DNA of 48,339 bases from Rhodoferax sp. (GTDB lineage Bacteria > Pseudomonadota > Gammaproteobacteria > Burkholderiales > Burkholderiaceae_C): contig NZ_JAGPBB010000021.1 in assembly GCF_018063565.1 (NCBI RefSeq), positions 1 through 48,339 of the forward strand, given 5' to 3'. Shown here piece after piece: positions 34,068 through 42,053 of this stretch (position 1 is its first letter; the number at the start of each line of letters is the position of its first letter). Made by a program: the position numbers and the translations under genes. The notes beneath the pieces were generated by a model that was given only the letters and a program-made list of their open reading frames with translations, did not search any database and was not told where the DNA came from.

Positions 34068-34222
34068 CCAAGCCTCACAGGCACCCACAAAAAACGGACC
34101 CACAGTCAAACACCAGGCGGTCGTGGCGCGGTGGTCTTGAACGCAAGGTTACTACAGTTTTCGTCGCAGAATGTCCCCCGCAGACCCGCCCTGCGTGCCG
34201 TCAGATATCGCCGGTGGCTCAT

Positions 34223-34228
34223 TACAAT
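34223..34228 (+). promoter_or_regulatory. Candidate -10 box of the plus-strand APE operon
   Basis: TACAAT lies 23 bases before the ACP 2 ATG, in the 184-base divergent gap. The -35 region at the usual spacing is weak (GTCAGA). GAGG at 34241-34244 is a good ribosome site for the ACP. The leader would be short. This is a plausible but unproven promoter. Confidence 0.35.
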
Positions 34229-34251
34229 CCCCTTAAAAATGAGGCTTTTTC

Positions 34252-34533
34252 ATGCTCGACAACATCATCAAAGAGTACTTGATCAACACGGCAGGGGTTG
34301 ATCCGGAGAAATTCACCCAGCCTGACCTGACCGTGGCTGACCTGCAGCTGGATTCTTTGGGCCTGCTGGAGATGTTGTTTGAAGTGGAAGACAAGTTTGG
34401 TCTGCAAATCCCCGAGCCAATGCGCTACCTGAGCATGAGTTTTACCGACATGGTGGCCGACATCGAGGCGTCGGTGCGAGCGCATCACAACGGGCAACTG
34501 CCGGTGGTGGATGCCGCACCTTCGGTGGGCTGA
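34252..34533 (+). CDS. Acyl carrier protein 2
   Basis: A 93-residue ACP with Ser35 in DLQLDSLGLLEM as the phosphopantetheine site. It is followed without any gap by the KS gene (TGA then GTG). APE systems use two ACPs, one thought to receive the starter and the other the extender; which is which here is not clear. The ATG at 34252 has GAGG seven bases upstream. The C-terminal tail is Pro/Ala-rich. Confidence 0.9.
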   Translation: MLDNIIKEYLINTAGVDPEKFTQPDLTVADLQLDSLGLLEMLFEVEDKFGLQIPEPMRYLSMSFTDMVADIEASVRAHHNGQLPVVDAAPSVG

Positions 34534-35793
34534 GTGAACCGGGTCCTGATCACCGGGCTGGGGATGATCACCCCGCTGGGCAGCGACAGCAGCAGCAGCT
34601 TTGCCGCGGCGCTGCAAGGTCAAAGTGCCATCCGGCCAGCCCCGACCGACATCACCGGCGGCTTGTCCAACCTGCTGATGGCGGCGGTGGCGGCAGATCC
34701 CGCCAGCCTGCTCGACAAAAAATTTGCCTCCCTTGACCGGGCGACCCAGTTTGCCCTGGTAGCCGCTGACGAGGCCCTGAAACACGCCAGTATCAGCAGC
34801 CATCCGGCTGACAGCGCCCGTTTTGGTGTCTTTGCCGGCATCGGTTTTGGTGGCGCGCACACGCTCGACGGCCTGTACGCCCGTTATTTTGCGGCGCTCA
34901 CGGCACCCAGCCATGCCCACAAGAACCCCACCGTCATGCACCCCTTGTCGGTGCCGCGCATGATGGCCAATGCGGCCGCGGCCGCCGTCTCCATGCACTA
35001 CGGTCTGGCCGGTGCCAGCAACACCTACAGTGTGGCCTGTGCCTCGTCTGCGGTGGCGGCGGGTGAGGCGTTTCGTGCCATTCGGCACGGCTACCTCGAT
35101 GCTGCCGTGGTGCTTGGCACCGAATCCATGCTGACGCCGGGTTCGCTGATGGCGTGGAACGCGCTGCGGGTCATGGCCAAACCCGACAGCCGCAACCCGG
35201 CACACAGTTGTCGCCCCTTCTCGCTGGACCGCAATGGATTTGTGCTGGGCGAGGGTGCCGCAGCGCTGGTGCTGGAAAGCCAGGCACGGGTGCAACAGCG
35301 CCAGGCGCCGGCGCTGGCAGAGCTGGCCGGCTATGGCTGCAGCAGTGATGCCCAGCACCTGACCAACCCGAGCGTGCAAGGACAAGTGGCGTCCATGCAG
35401 CAGGCGCTGGACATCGCGGCGCTCGGTGCCGGTGACATTGGGTACCTCAATGCCCATGGCACCGCCACGGACGCGGGTGATGTGATCGAAACCCAGTCCA
35501 TCCGTGCCGTGTTTGGTGCCGTCGCCGACCGGTTGGCGGTGAGTTCGACCAAGGCGGTGCATGGTCACCTGATTGGTGCCGGTGGTGCGCTTGAGCTGGC
35601 GCTTTCCATCATGGCCATGCGCAGTGGTTCATTGCCGCCCACGGCCCACCTGGAGCATCCGGATCCTCGCTGTGACCTGGACTACGTGCCCCTGCAGGCA
35701 CGCCACCACTGCCGGATCGACGCGGTGATGTCAAATTCGTTCGCCTTTGGTGGCAGCAACGCCACGCTGATCGCGCGCCGGTACGTGTCGTGA
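34534..35793 (+). CDS. Beta-ketoacyl-ACP synthase II-like (ApeR/FabF-like)
   Basis: A 419-residue condensing enzyme starting from GTG directly after the ACP stop. Nucleophile Cys169 is in YSVACASSAVA; histidines lie in NAHGTATDAGD and KAVHGHLIGAGG. The C-terminus SNSFAFGGSNATLI is standard. It is a stand-alone complete KS, different from the KS/KS-like pair at 15086-17088, and may do the first condensation or another step. It overlaps the dehydratase gene by GTGA. Confidence 0.92.
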   Translation: MNRVLITGLGMITPLGSDSSSSFAAALQGQSAIRPAPTDITGGLSNLLMAAVAADPASLLDKKFASLDRATQFALVAADEALKHASISSHPADSARFGVFAGIGFGGAHTLDGLYARYFAALTAPSHAHKNPTVMHPLSVPRMMANAAAAAVSMHYGLAGASNTYSVACASSAVAAGEAFRAIRHGYLDAAVVLGTESMLTPGSLMAWNALRVMAKPDSRNPAHSCRPFSLDRNGFVLGEGAAALVLESQARVQQRQAPALAELAGYGCSSDAQHLTNPSVQGQVASMQQALDIAALGAGDIGYLNAHGTATDAGDVIETQSIRAVFGAVADRLAVSSTKAVHGHLIGAGGALELALSIMAMRSGSLPPTAHLEHPDPRCDLDYVPLQARHHCRIDAVMSNSFAFGGSNATLIARRYVS

Positions 35794-36299
35794 GCCCCGC
35801 GCAGATGCACTATCCGTTTGAGCTGGACCGGCCACAGATAGAGGCCCTGCTGCCACACCGCGGTGACATTTTTGTGTGCCAGCACCTGGTCATCCACGGT
35901 GCGCACAGTTTTGTTGGCAGAGCCAACTGGCCCTTGACCAATCTGATCATTCAAGGGCACTTTCCCGGCATGCCCGTGGTGCCGGGAGCCCTGCTGATTG
36001 AAACCGCAGCGCAACTCGCCGGTGCCGGTCTGCTCGCGGGCGACCCGTATGTCAGGTCGCTCACCGGTGATCTGGTGGGCGTGCTGGCATCGGTCAGGAA
36101 GTGTGTCTTCAAGCAACCGGTGCCGGCACAGTGCGACGTGGCGTTTGCCATCCAGTGTCGTCAAATGGCACCCATGGCCGTGCAGGTGCTCGCCACGGTC
36201 ACCGCGCAGGGGCTCGAAGCGGCACAACTCGACATCCTGATGGTGTACACCAGCAAAGGGCATTTGCTCAACGCATTGGGGTCACCGGTCAGCCCATAG
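35790..36299 (+). CDS. FabZ-like 3-hydroxyacyl-ACP dehydratase
   Basis: A 169-residue hotdog dehydratase with ALLPHRGDIFVCQ and the active-site block QGHFPGMPVVPGALLIETAAQLAG, holding His57 and Glu71. Unlike the other two hotdog proteins of the cluster it has the full FabZ signature. Its start is a GTG that overlaps the KS stop; the ATG five codons later is an alternative. It would dehydrate polyene intermediates or, less likely, replace housekeeping FabZ for this pathway. Confidence 0.87.
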   Translation: MSPAQMHYPFELDRPQIEALLPHRGDIFVCQHLVIHGAHSFVGRANWPLTNLIIQGHFPGMPVVPGALLIETAAQLAGAGLLAGDPYVRSLTGDLVGVLASVRKCVFKQPVPAQCDVAFAIQCRQMAPMAVQVLATVTAQGLEAAQLDILMVYTSKGHLLNALGSPVSP

Positions 36300-36370
36300 T
36301 TGGGCGGTTCTGGCGCAGGCAAACCGACTATCATCGAGCGCACCAATCGACCAATCACCGCCAACGACAG

Positions 36371-37729
36371 ATGGGCCAAACCAGGGTGCAATCAACCGCC
36401 AGTCAAGCTTCCAGCGACGCGCCACACCCGTGTGATGTGTTGGTGATTGGCGGCGGCCCGGCCGGCTCGACCGTTTCGAGTCTGCTCGCCGAACAGGGCC
36501 ACAAGGTGGTGCTGCTGGAAAAAAACCATCATCCACGCTTTCATATTGGCGAGTCCTTGCTACCGGCCAATTTGCCCCTTTTCGAGAAGATGGGCATTGC
36601 CGACGAGATCAAGGCCATTGGCATGTTCAAACCCGGCGCCGAGTTTGTCTCGCCCACCCACAACGCGAAACAGACCTTTCACTTTGCCGATGCCTGGGAC
36701 AAGTCCATGCCCCATGCCTATCAGGTCAAGCGCGCCGAGTTCGACCAGATTTTGATCCGCCATGCCGCGCGCAAGGGCGCTGAAGTGCTCGAAGGCTGCA
36801 AGGTGATGGCGGTGGACTTTTCAGCCGATGGTGGCGCGCGCGTCACCGCCCGGCATGACGACGAGCGCGAGCAGCAGTGGCAGGCGCGTTTTGTCGTGGA
36901 CGCCTCCGGGCGCGACACCTTTTTTGCCAACCGCTTCAAGATCAAGCAAAGCAACCCCAAACACAACAGTTCGGCGGTCTATGCCCACTTCACCCAGGCG
37001 CGGCGCAACGAGGGTCACGACGAGGGCAATATCACGATATTCTGGTTTGACCATGGCTGGTTCTGGTTCATTCCGCTGACCAATGGCACCACCAGTGTCG
37101 GCATGGTGACCTGGCCCTACCACATCAAGACCCGCGGCCAGCGCACGCTGGAGCAGTTTCTGATGGACAACATTGCGTCCAGCCCGGCCTTGAGCGCACG
37201 ACTGCAAGACGCCACCCGGGTCAGCCGGGTCGAGGCCACCGGCAATTTCTCGTATGTGTCTGAGCGAAATCACGGCACCAACTATCTGATGCTGGGGGAC
37301 GCTTACGCCTTCATTGACCCGGTTTTTTCCTCCGGCGTCTGGCTGGCCATGAACAGCGCGGTGATCGGTGCCGAGGCCATCCACACCTGTCTGACCGCCC
37401 CGGCCCGCTCGGGGGCTGCACTGGCGCGTTTTGACCGCCTGATGCGCCACGGGCCGCGCGAATTCTCGTGGTTCATCTACCGCGTCACCAACCCCATCAT
37501 GCGTGACTTTTTCATGCATCCGAAAAACGTGTTTCGGGTCAAGGAAGCGCTGTTGTCAGTGCTGGCCGGCGACATTTTTGGCAAAACGCCGATCTGGCGC
37601 TCACTGCTGGTGTTCAAGATGCTGTACTACAGCGCCAACATCCTGCAACCCAAACGCGCCTTCATGGCCTGGCAGCAGCGCCGCTTCAATATCCGCAAAG
37701 TCGATGACGCCGTGGCGTACAACGCATGA
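36371..37729 (+). CDS. Flavin-dependent halogenase (phenolic/xanthomonadin type)
   Basis: A 452-residue FAD-dependent protein. The FAD-binding GGGPAGS is at residues 27-33, IGESLLP at 59-65 as in phenol and pyrrole halogenases, a lysine (Lys87 in GMFKPGAEF) stands where the catalytic lysine is expected, and the halogenase motif WxWxIP is intact at residues 230-235 (WFWFIP). The second flavin motif LMLGDAYAFIDPVFSSG follows. It should use FADH2 and chloride or bromide to halogenate the aryl head or the polyene. The ATG at 36371 is used; frames further upstream overlap the dehydratase. Which halide is used is not visible. Confidence 0.88.
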   Translation: MGQTRVQSTASQASSDAPHPCDVLVIGGGPAGSTVSSLLAEQGHKVVLLEKNHHPRFHIGESLLPANLPLFEKMGIADEIKAIGMFKPGAEFVSPTHNAKQTFHFADAWDKSMPHAYQVKRAEFDQILIRHAARKGAEVLEGCKVMAVDFSADGGARVTARHDDEREQQWQARFVVDASGRDTFFANRFKIKQSNPKHNSSAVYAHFTQARRNEGHDEGNITIFWFDHGWFWFIPLTNGTTSVGMVTWPYHIKTRGQRTLEQFLMDNIASSPALSARLQDATRVSRVEATGNFSYVSERNHGTNYLMLGDAYAFIDPVFSSGVWLAMNSAVIGAEAIHTCLTAPARSGAALARFDRLMRHGPREFSWFIYRVTNPIMRDFFMHPKNVFRVKEALLSVLAGDIFGKTPIWRSLLVFKMLYYSANILQPKRAFMAWQQRRFNIRKVDDAVAYNA

Positions 37730-37780
37730 CGCGCCAGGCCGCCAGCGTCGGCTGGCCTGCTGCCATCGCCGCAAGATCCG

Positions 37781-38554
37781 ATGACTGAGCCTTTTCGCTT
37801 TGCATCGACCAGCCATCTGGTGCTGATCCCCAGTTACAACCCCGGCCCCCAGGTGCTCGACACCGTGCGTCAGGCACGCCAGTTCTGGAACCCGGTCTGG
37901 GTGGTGGTGGACGGCAGCACCGACGGCACCGATCTGCAACTCCAGGCCCTGGCGCAGACCGATGCCGGCCTGCGGGTGATGGTGTTGCCCCGCAACCAGG
38001 GCAAAGGTTCGGCGGTGCTGCACGGCATCACCCAGGCGGCGCAGGCGGGCTTTACGCACGCCCTCACGATGGATAGCGACGGCCAGCATCCGGCGCAGGC
38101 GATCCCGGCTTTCATGGCAGCGTCGATCCAGAAGCCCTCGGGCATGGTGCTGGGCAAACCGGTTTTTGGCGCAGAAGCACCGGCACTGCGGGTGAACGGG
38201 CGCAAGGTGTCCAATGGCTGGGCCAACCTCGAAACCCTGTGGATGGGCATCGGGGACTCGCTCTACGGCTTTCGTGTTTATCCGATCAAGCCGCTGATCA
38301 AGGTCATGCAGGGCAACCCCTTCATGCGCCGTTTCGACTTTGACCCCGAAGCGGTGGTGCGCCTGTGCTGGGCCGGTGTGGTGCCAGTCAATATCGATGC
38401 GCCGGTGCGTTACCTGTCGGCCGCCGAAGGTGGCGTCTCGCACTTCAACTACCTGCGCGACAACGTGCTGCTGACCTGGATGCACACGCGCCTGTTTTTG
38501 GGTTTTGTACTGCGCCTGCCCCTGCTGATCTGGCGCCGCGTCACCGGAGAATGA
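37781..38554 (+). CDS. GT2-family glycosyltransferase
   Basis: A 257-residue GT-A fold protein of the GT2 family. VLIPSYNPG and VVVDGSTDGT bind the nucleotide sugar, LTMDSDGQHP carries the metal-binding DxD-type residues, and ALRVNGRKVSNG and the following acceptor loop are typical of polyprenol-phosphate or lipid glycosyltransferases. A hydrophobic C-terminal segment (RLFLGFVLRLPLLIW) may attach it to the membrane. It lies 51 bases after the halogenase and probably glycosylates the pigment or its lipid anchor. Confidence 0.85.
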   Translation: MTEPFRFASTSHLVLIPSYNPGPQVLDTVRQARQFWNPVWVVVDGSTDGTDLQLQALAQTDAGLRVMVLPRNQGKGSAVLHGITQAAQAGFTHALTMDSDGQHPAQAIPAFMAASIQKPSGMVLGKPVFGAEAPALRVNGRKVSNGWANLETLWMGIGDSLYGFRVYPIKPLIKVMQGNPFMRRFDFDPEAVVRLCWAGVVPVNIDAPVRYLSAAEGGVSHFNYLRDNVLLTWMHTRLFLGFVLRLPLLIWRRVTGE

Positions 38555-38555
38555 A

Positions 38556-39314
38556 TTGACTCAACCCGCCGCGCGTACCAGCGCCCTCAAGCCCGACCAC
38601 CGCATGGACCCCTACTTCACCTCCGAAGAGGGTCGGCGCAGCCTGACGCAGGCGATGTTCAACCAGGCCGCACCTGGCTATGACAACGCCGAGAGTCTGA
38701 CCGCGCTGGGCAGCGGTGCCTGGTACCGGCGTGAGGTGCTGCAACGCAACGGCCTGGCTGCGGGCATGACCCTGCTTGACGTGGCAGCCGGCACCGGACT
38801 GGTGACCGTGCCCGGGCACGCCATCGTTGGGCAGCAAGGCCGGGTACTGGCGCTGGATCCCTCACCCGGCATGCTGGCCGAGCTGCGCAAGAAGATTCAG
38901 GTCGAGACCATCGAAGCCTATGCCGAGGCCATTCCACTGCCTGACGCCCAGGTTGATTTCATTTCAATGGGCTACGCGCTGCGCCATGTGGGTGATTTGA
39001 ATCTGGCGTTTGCCGAGTACCTGCGTGTGTTGCGCCCGGGTGGTCGTGTCTGCATCATGGAGATCAGCCGTCCGCGCCACGCCTGGGCGCGTGCCCTGCT
39101 GGGTTTTCACATCAAGGCGGTGGTGCCACTGCTGGCGCGCCTGACGCGCCGGCATGCCGATGTGCAACGCCTGTGGGAGTATTACGGCGACACCATCGAG
39201 GCGGCGCTGGAACCCGAGCTGATTCTGGACGCCTTGCGTCGCGCCGGTTTTGCCCATGTGGCGTGTTCGGTGACCCTGGGCATTTTTCGCGAGTACACCG
39301 GACACCGGCCGTGA
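38556..39314 (+). CDS. UbiE-like class I SAM-dependent methyltransferase
   Basis: A 252-residue methyltransferase: motif I is LLDVAAGTGLVTVP, an acidic residue in LALDPSPGML, and SMGYALRHVGDL and LRVLRPGGRVCIMEISRP as in UbiE/COQ5. GGAGA six bases upstream supports the TTG start at 38556 (MTQPAARTSA); the ATG at 38604 is an alternative. Its stop overlaps the antiporter GTG. It could methylate the aryl ring in the pathway, or be a quinone methyltransferase; position in the operon favours the former. Confidence 0.83.
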   Translation: MTQPAARTSALKPDHRMDPYFTSEEGRRSLTQAMFNQAAPGYDNAESLTALGSGAWYRREVLQRNGLAAGMTLLDVAAGTGLVTVPGHAIVGQQGRVLALDPSPGMLAELRKKIQVETIEAYAEAIPLPDAQVDFISMGYALRHVGDLNLAFAEYLRVLRPGGRVCIMEISRPRHAWARALLGFHIKAVVPLLARLTRRHADVQRLWEYYGDTIEAALEPELILDALRRAGFAHVACSVTLGIFREYTGHRP

Positions 39315-40504
39315 ACACCACCGAGGTTTTCCTGATGGCGATGCTGATCATTTTCAGCATCCCCTGGCTGATCTGGCGCTTTGCCAAGACCGACTACTTT
39401 GCCCCGTTGGTGGTGGTGCAGATCATCGCCGGCATTGTGCTGGGTCCCGGTGTGCTGGGCCGCTGGTTCCCCGAGTACTACCAGTTTGTCTTTACACCCG
39501 TCGTGGTGCAGTCATTGAACGGCATCGCCTGGTGGGCGGTGATGCTGTTTGTCATGATCGCCGGTGTGGAGCTGGACCTCAGACAGGCATGGCAACACCG
39601 GCGCGAAAGCGCCATCACCGCCGGATTCGCCCTGGGCGCACCCCTGCTGCTGGGTTGTGCGGCAGCGCTTGTACTGCTCGGTTTTGACGGCTGGGTCGGC
39701 CGCCAGGCGCAGGGCTGGCAGTTTGTGGCGGGCATCGGCATGGCCTGTGCGGTCACCGCCTTGCCGATACTGATCCTGCTGATGGAAAAGCTCGATCTCC
39801 TGCGCCAACCGCTGGGTCAGCGTATCCTGCGCTACGCCAGCCTGGACGACATCGCCATCTGGGGTGTGCTGGCGCTGATCCTGATGGACTGGACGCGCAT
39901 GGGCAAACAACTGGCTTTTCTGCTGGGCTTTGTTGTACTCGGTCTGCTCTATCGCCGCTTGATGGCCAAGCTCGCTGAGGCCGACCGCTGGTATCTGGCG
40001 CTGGTCTGGCTTGCCTTGTGTGGCCTGGGTGCCGACTGGGCTGGCCTGCATTTCATGGTGGGCGCTTTTCTGGCGGGTGCCATCATGGACGCCCACTGGT
40101 TCAACCAGAACCAGCTCGACCAGTTGCGCCACCATGTGTTGCTGGTCATGATGCCGGTGTTCTTTCTCTCCACCGGGCTGCGAACCAACTGGGCCGTTGG
40201 TGGTGTCGAGGTTTTTGCGGCCGCGGCGCTGTTGCTGCTGGTGTCGGTGGCGGGCAAGCTCATCGGTGTGCGTCTGGCAGGCTGGCTGCTGCGCTGGGCA
40301 CCCGGTGAAGCCTCGGTGATCGGCTGGCTGCTGCAAACCAAAGCCCTGATCATGATCATTTTTGCCAACATCCTGCTGGACAAACAGTTGATCACCAGCG
40401 AAACCTTCACAGCCTTGCTGCTGATGGCGGTGGCCAGCACCATGTTGACCGTGCCGATGGTCGAGAAAAAAACAAGAAAATTAGCCTCCAGCCCAATTAG
40501 ATAG
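39311..40504 (+). CDS. CPA2-type cation:proton antiporter (KefB-like core)
   Basis: A 397-residue membrane protein with about twelve helices of the Na+/H+ exchanger family. Typical blocks are IIAGIVLGPGVLG, VMLFVMIAGVELDL, and GMACAVTALPIL. It has only the membrane part, without the RCK/TrkA domain of full KefB. The GTG at 39311 overlaps the methyltransferase stop, so it is coupled to the pathway operon. The last nine or so residues (RKLASSPIR) are encoded by repeat copy C. A role in energising or supporting pigment export is speculative. Confidence 0.85.
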   Translation: MNTTEVFLMAMLIIFSIPWLIWRFAKTDYFAPLVVVQIIAGIVLGPGVLGRWFPEYYQFVFTPVVVQSLNGIAWWAVMLFVMIAGVELDLRQAWQHRRESAITAGFALGAPLLLGCAAALVLLGFDGWVGRQAQGWQFVAGIGMACAVTALPILILLMEKLDLLRQPLGQRILRYASLDDIAIWGVLALILMDWTRMGKQLAFLLGFVVLGLLYRRLMAKLAEADRWYLALVWLALCGLGADWAGLHFMVGAFLAGAIMDAHWFNQNQLDQLRHHVLLVMMPVFFLSTGLRTNWAVGGVEVFAAAALLLLVSVAGKLIGVRLAGWLLRWAPGEASVIGWLLQTKALIMIIFANILLDKQLITSETFTALLLMAVASTMLTVPMVEKKTRKLASSPIR

Positions 40505-40530
40505 GGCTTTGATAGCTATCAAAATAAATT
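40471..40530. repeat. Dispersed GATAGCTATC-type repeat, copy C
   Basis: Contains CAAGAAAATTAGCCTCC, the stem AGCCC (40490-40494) / GGGCT (40504-40508) and the palindrome TTTGATAGCTATCAAA (40508-40523). It covers the last codons and stop of the antiporter and the gap before the convergent DUF1015 gene. Compared with copy B the stem has changed on both sides so that pairing is kept. It may also serve as a two-way terminator. Confidence 0.65.
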
Positions 40531-40554
40531 CGCCACTCCGATGGCGCATGGCCC

Positions 40555-41871
40555 TCACACAATCTTTCTGGCTTCCATATAAAAGCGTTTTTCGTGGGCG
40601 TGACCGAGTGAAAACGTCTTGCGTGGCAAGGCCCCTTCCAGAATCACCGTCTTGAACAGCTCGGACTTGTGCATCCCGGCAAAGTAAAAACCGGCATGAC
40701 CTGGTTGCAAAGCCAGACGCTCCAGCACGTCGGCGCCGTGCACATAGTCGATCGCCTGCGCGCCACCCTGCTGTAAAAACCGGTCCAGAAAAGTCTGTAC
40801 CGTGCCCACCGGCAGGTTCGACGAGGGCTGATCGATCTCCATCACCCCGTAACGCTGACCGCCGCCGATCAGCCCGACTACCTGCCGGGGGCCATGCGCG
40901 CCATCGACGCGTTCGCGCATGATGTCGGCACTGGCCACCTCGGTGTAGTGCAAATTCCCGCCCCAGGCGGCTCTGAGTTCAGCCAGTAAATCGGTCTTCA
41001 GGCCAAACAGCAGGCGGTGGATCGCTTCAAACTCCAGGCCCTGATCGTGCACGTTTTCTATTTCAACCAGCGCGTAACGGCTGGGGTGGTCCATGCCGAC
41101 CACGGGTTTTTTTGCCTCCCAGATCGCCTTGGCAGTGGCCAGCGAGTGGTTGCCATCGCCCATGGCATACAGGAGCACCGGTTGCTCCGGCCCGACGCCG
41201 TATTTGCTGGCAAAGGCACCGGGTTCCGCCAGCGCGCGCAGCGCCTGCACCACCTGCTGTTGCGCCGCTTCGGTGACCGCAAAGGCCGCCAACTGGCCGC
41301 TGCCCTGCATCAACTCAAAATCGTACAGCGCCTTGAACCCGGCTTTGGCGCGGGTCAGTGGCGCAATCACCTGGTGTTGCGGGTCGTCAATCAGCACCAG
41401 AATGTGCGGCAACTCCAGCGCCGCCGCTTCGCGAATCTTGATGCGCGGGGGCAGCCGGTCCACAATCGTGCCTTCGGTGGCGCGGATCAGGCTCGAAGAG
41501 CCGGCCCGGTAGTCATAACACTCCAGGTCCAGACACAACAGGATGCCGTGCCGGGTTTTACCGCCCACGCGGCGCTCGACGTAGATCAGCGCGTCGTGTG
41601 GCACCAGCACGTCCGCCTGCAGATAGTCCTCCATGGTGCGCCCGATCGCCGCAATGCGCGCCGGTGCGCCGGGCTGCTCCAGGTACACCTCGGGAAAAAT
41701 CATCTTCAAGGTGGAGGGGGCGTCGCCGACCTTTTGTTCAACCTCTTGCCAATACTGTGGCTCTGAGGTGTATTGGTCACAGGCGATGACCGCCCATTTT
41801 TGCAAGTCGATACCGTCTTTGGGCAGATACACCGGCCCGATCTGGACACCAATGTCAGGGTAATGATTCAT
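40555..41871 (-). CDS. DUF1015-family protein
   Basis: A 438-residue protein of the DUF1015 family, function unknown. Recognised by the start of the domain (PDIGVQIGPVYLP), KWAVIACDQYTSEPQYW, the block LYAMGDGNHSLATAKAIWE, and the end KSELFKTVILEG. The MGDGNHS segment looks like a ligand or metal site. The ATG at 41871 begins at the domain; a further start at 41919 adds unrelated residues. The gene stands alone, convergent with the APE cluster end, and is probably not part of the pathway. Confidence 0.85.
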   Translation of the reverse strand: MNHYPDIGVQIGPVYLPKDGIDLQKWAVIACDQYTSEPQYWQEVEQKVGDAPSTLKMIFPEVYLEQPGAPARIAAIGRTMEDYLQADVLVPHDALIYVERRVGGKTRHGILLCLDLECYDYRAGSSSLIRATEGTIVDRLPPRIKIREAAALELPHILVLIDDPQHQVIAPLTRAKAGFKALYDFELMQGSGQLAAFAVTEAAQQQVVQALRALAEPGAFASKYGVGPEQPVLLYAMGDGNHSLATAKAIWEAKKPVVGMDHPSRYALVEIENVHDQGLEFEAIHRLLFGLKTDLLAELRAAWGGNLHYTEVASADIMRERVDGAHGPRQVVGLIGGGQRYGVMEIDQPSSNLPVGTVQTFLDRFLQQGGAQAIDYVHGADVLERLALQPGHAGFYFAGMHKSELFKTVILEGALPRKTFSLGHAHEKRFYMEARKIV

Positions 41872-42053
41872 AGCGTGCTCGTGGAAATGAGGGCTCAAAC
41901 CAGCCCTCAGGGAACTCAATTATCGATCGGGCGGCCAAGGTGCCCGCGCCGGTGGCTGGGTGACCTGAGTCACAGACGTCAGGGCGCTGCAGCGGGTGTA
42001 ATTCGCCTGCCTTCCTGTTCATCTGTCTTTTTTCATTCATCCGAGGAGTTTTC

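Larger units (their letters stand above)
13924..40504. other. Aryl-polyene-type biosynthetic gene cluster with halogenase, split by an insertion
   Basis: The set of two ACPs, two ketosynthases plus a KS-like partner, ketoreductase, three hotdog dehydratases, AMP-ligase, LpxL-type acyltransferase, LolA-like carrier, MMPL exporter, COG4648-type membrane protein, GT2 and methyltransferases is the signature of APE clusters. These make membrane-bound yellow aromatic polyenes; xanthomonadins are brominated examples. A flavin-dependent halogenase points to a halogenated product. The 17089-23841 part does not belong to the pathway. Not seen in the window: an ammonia-lyase or chorismatase for the starter acid, a phosphopantetheinyl transferase, or a 4HBT-type thioesterase. 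Confidence 0.88.

Noticed and set aside
34222-35568. 448-codon minus-strand frame opposite ACP 2 and the ketosynthase
   Set aside because: Arg/His/Gly-rich shadow of genes with intact active sites.
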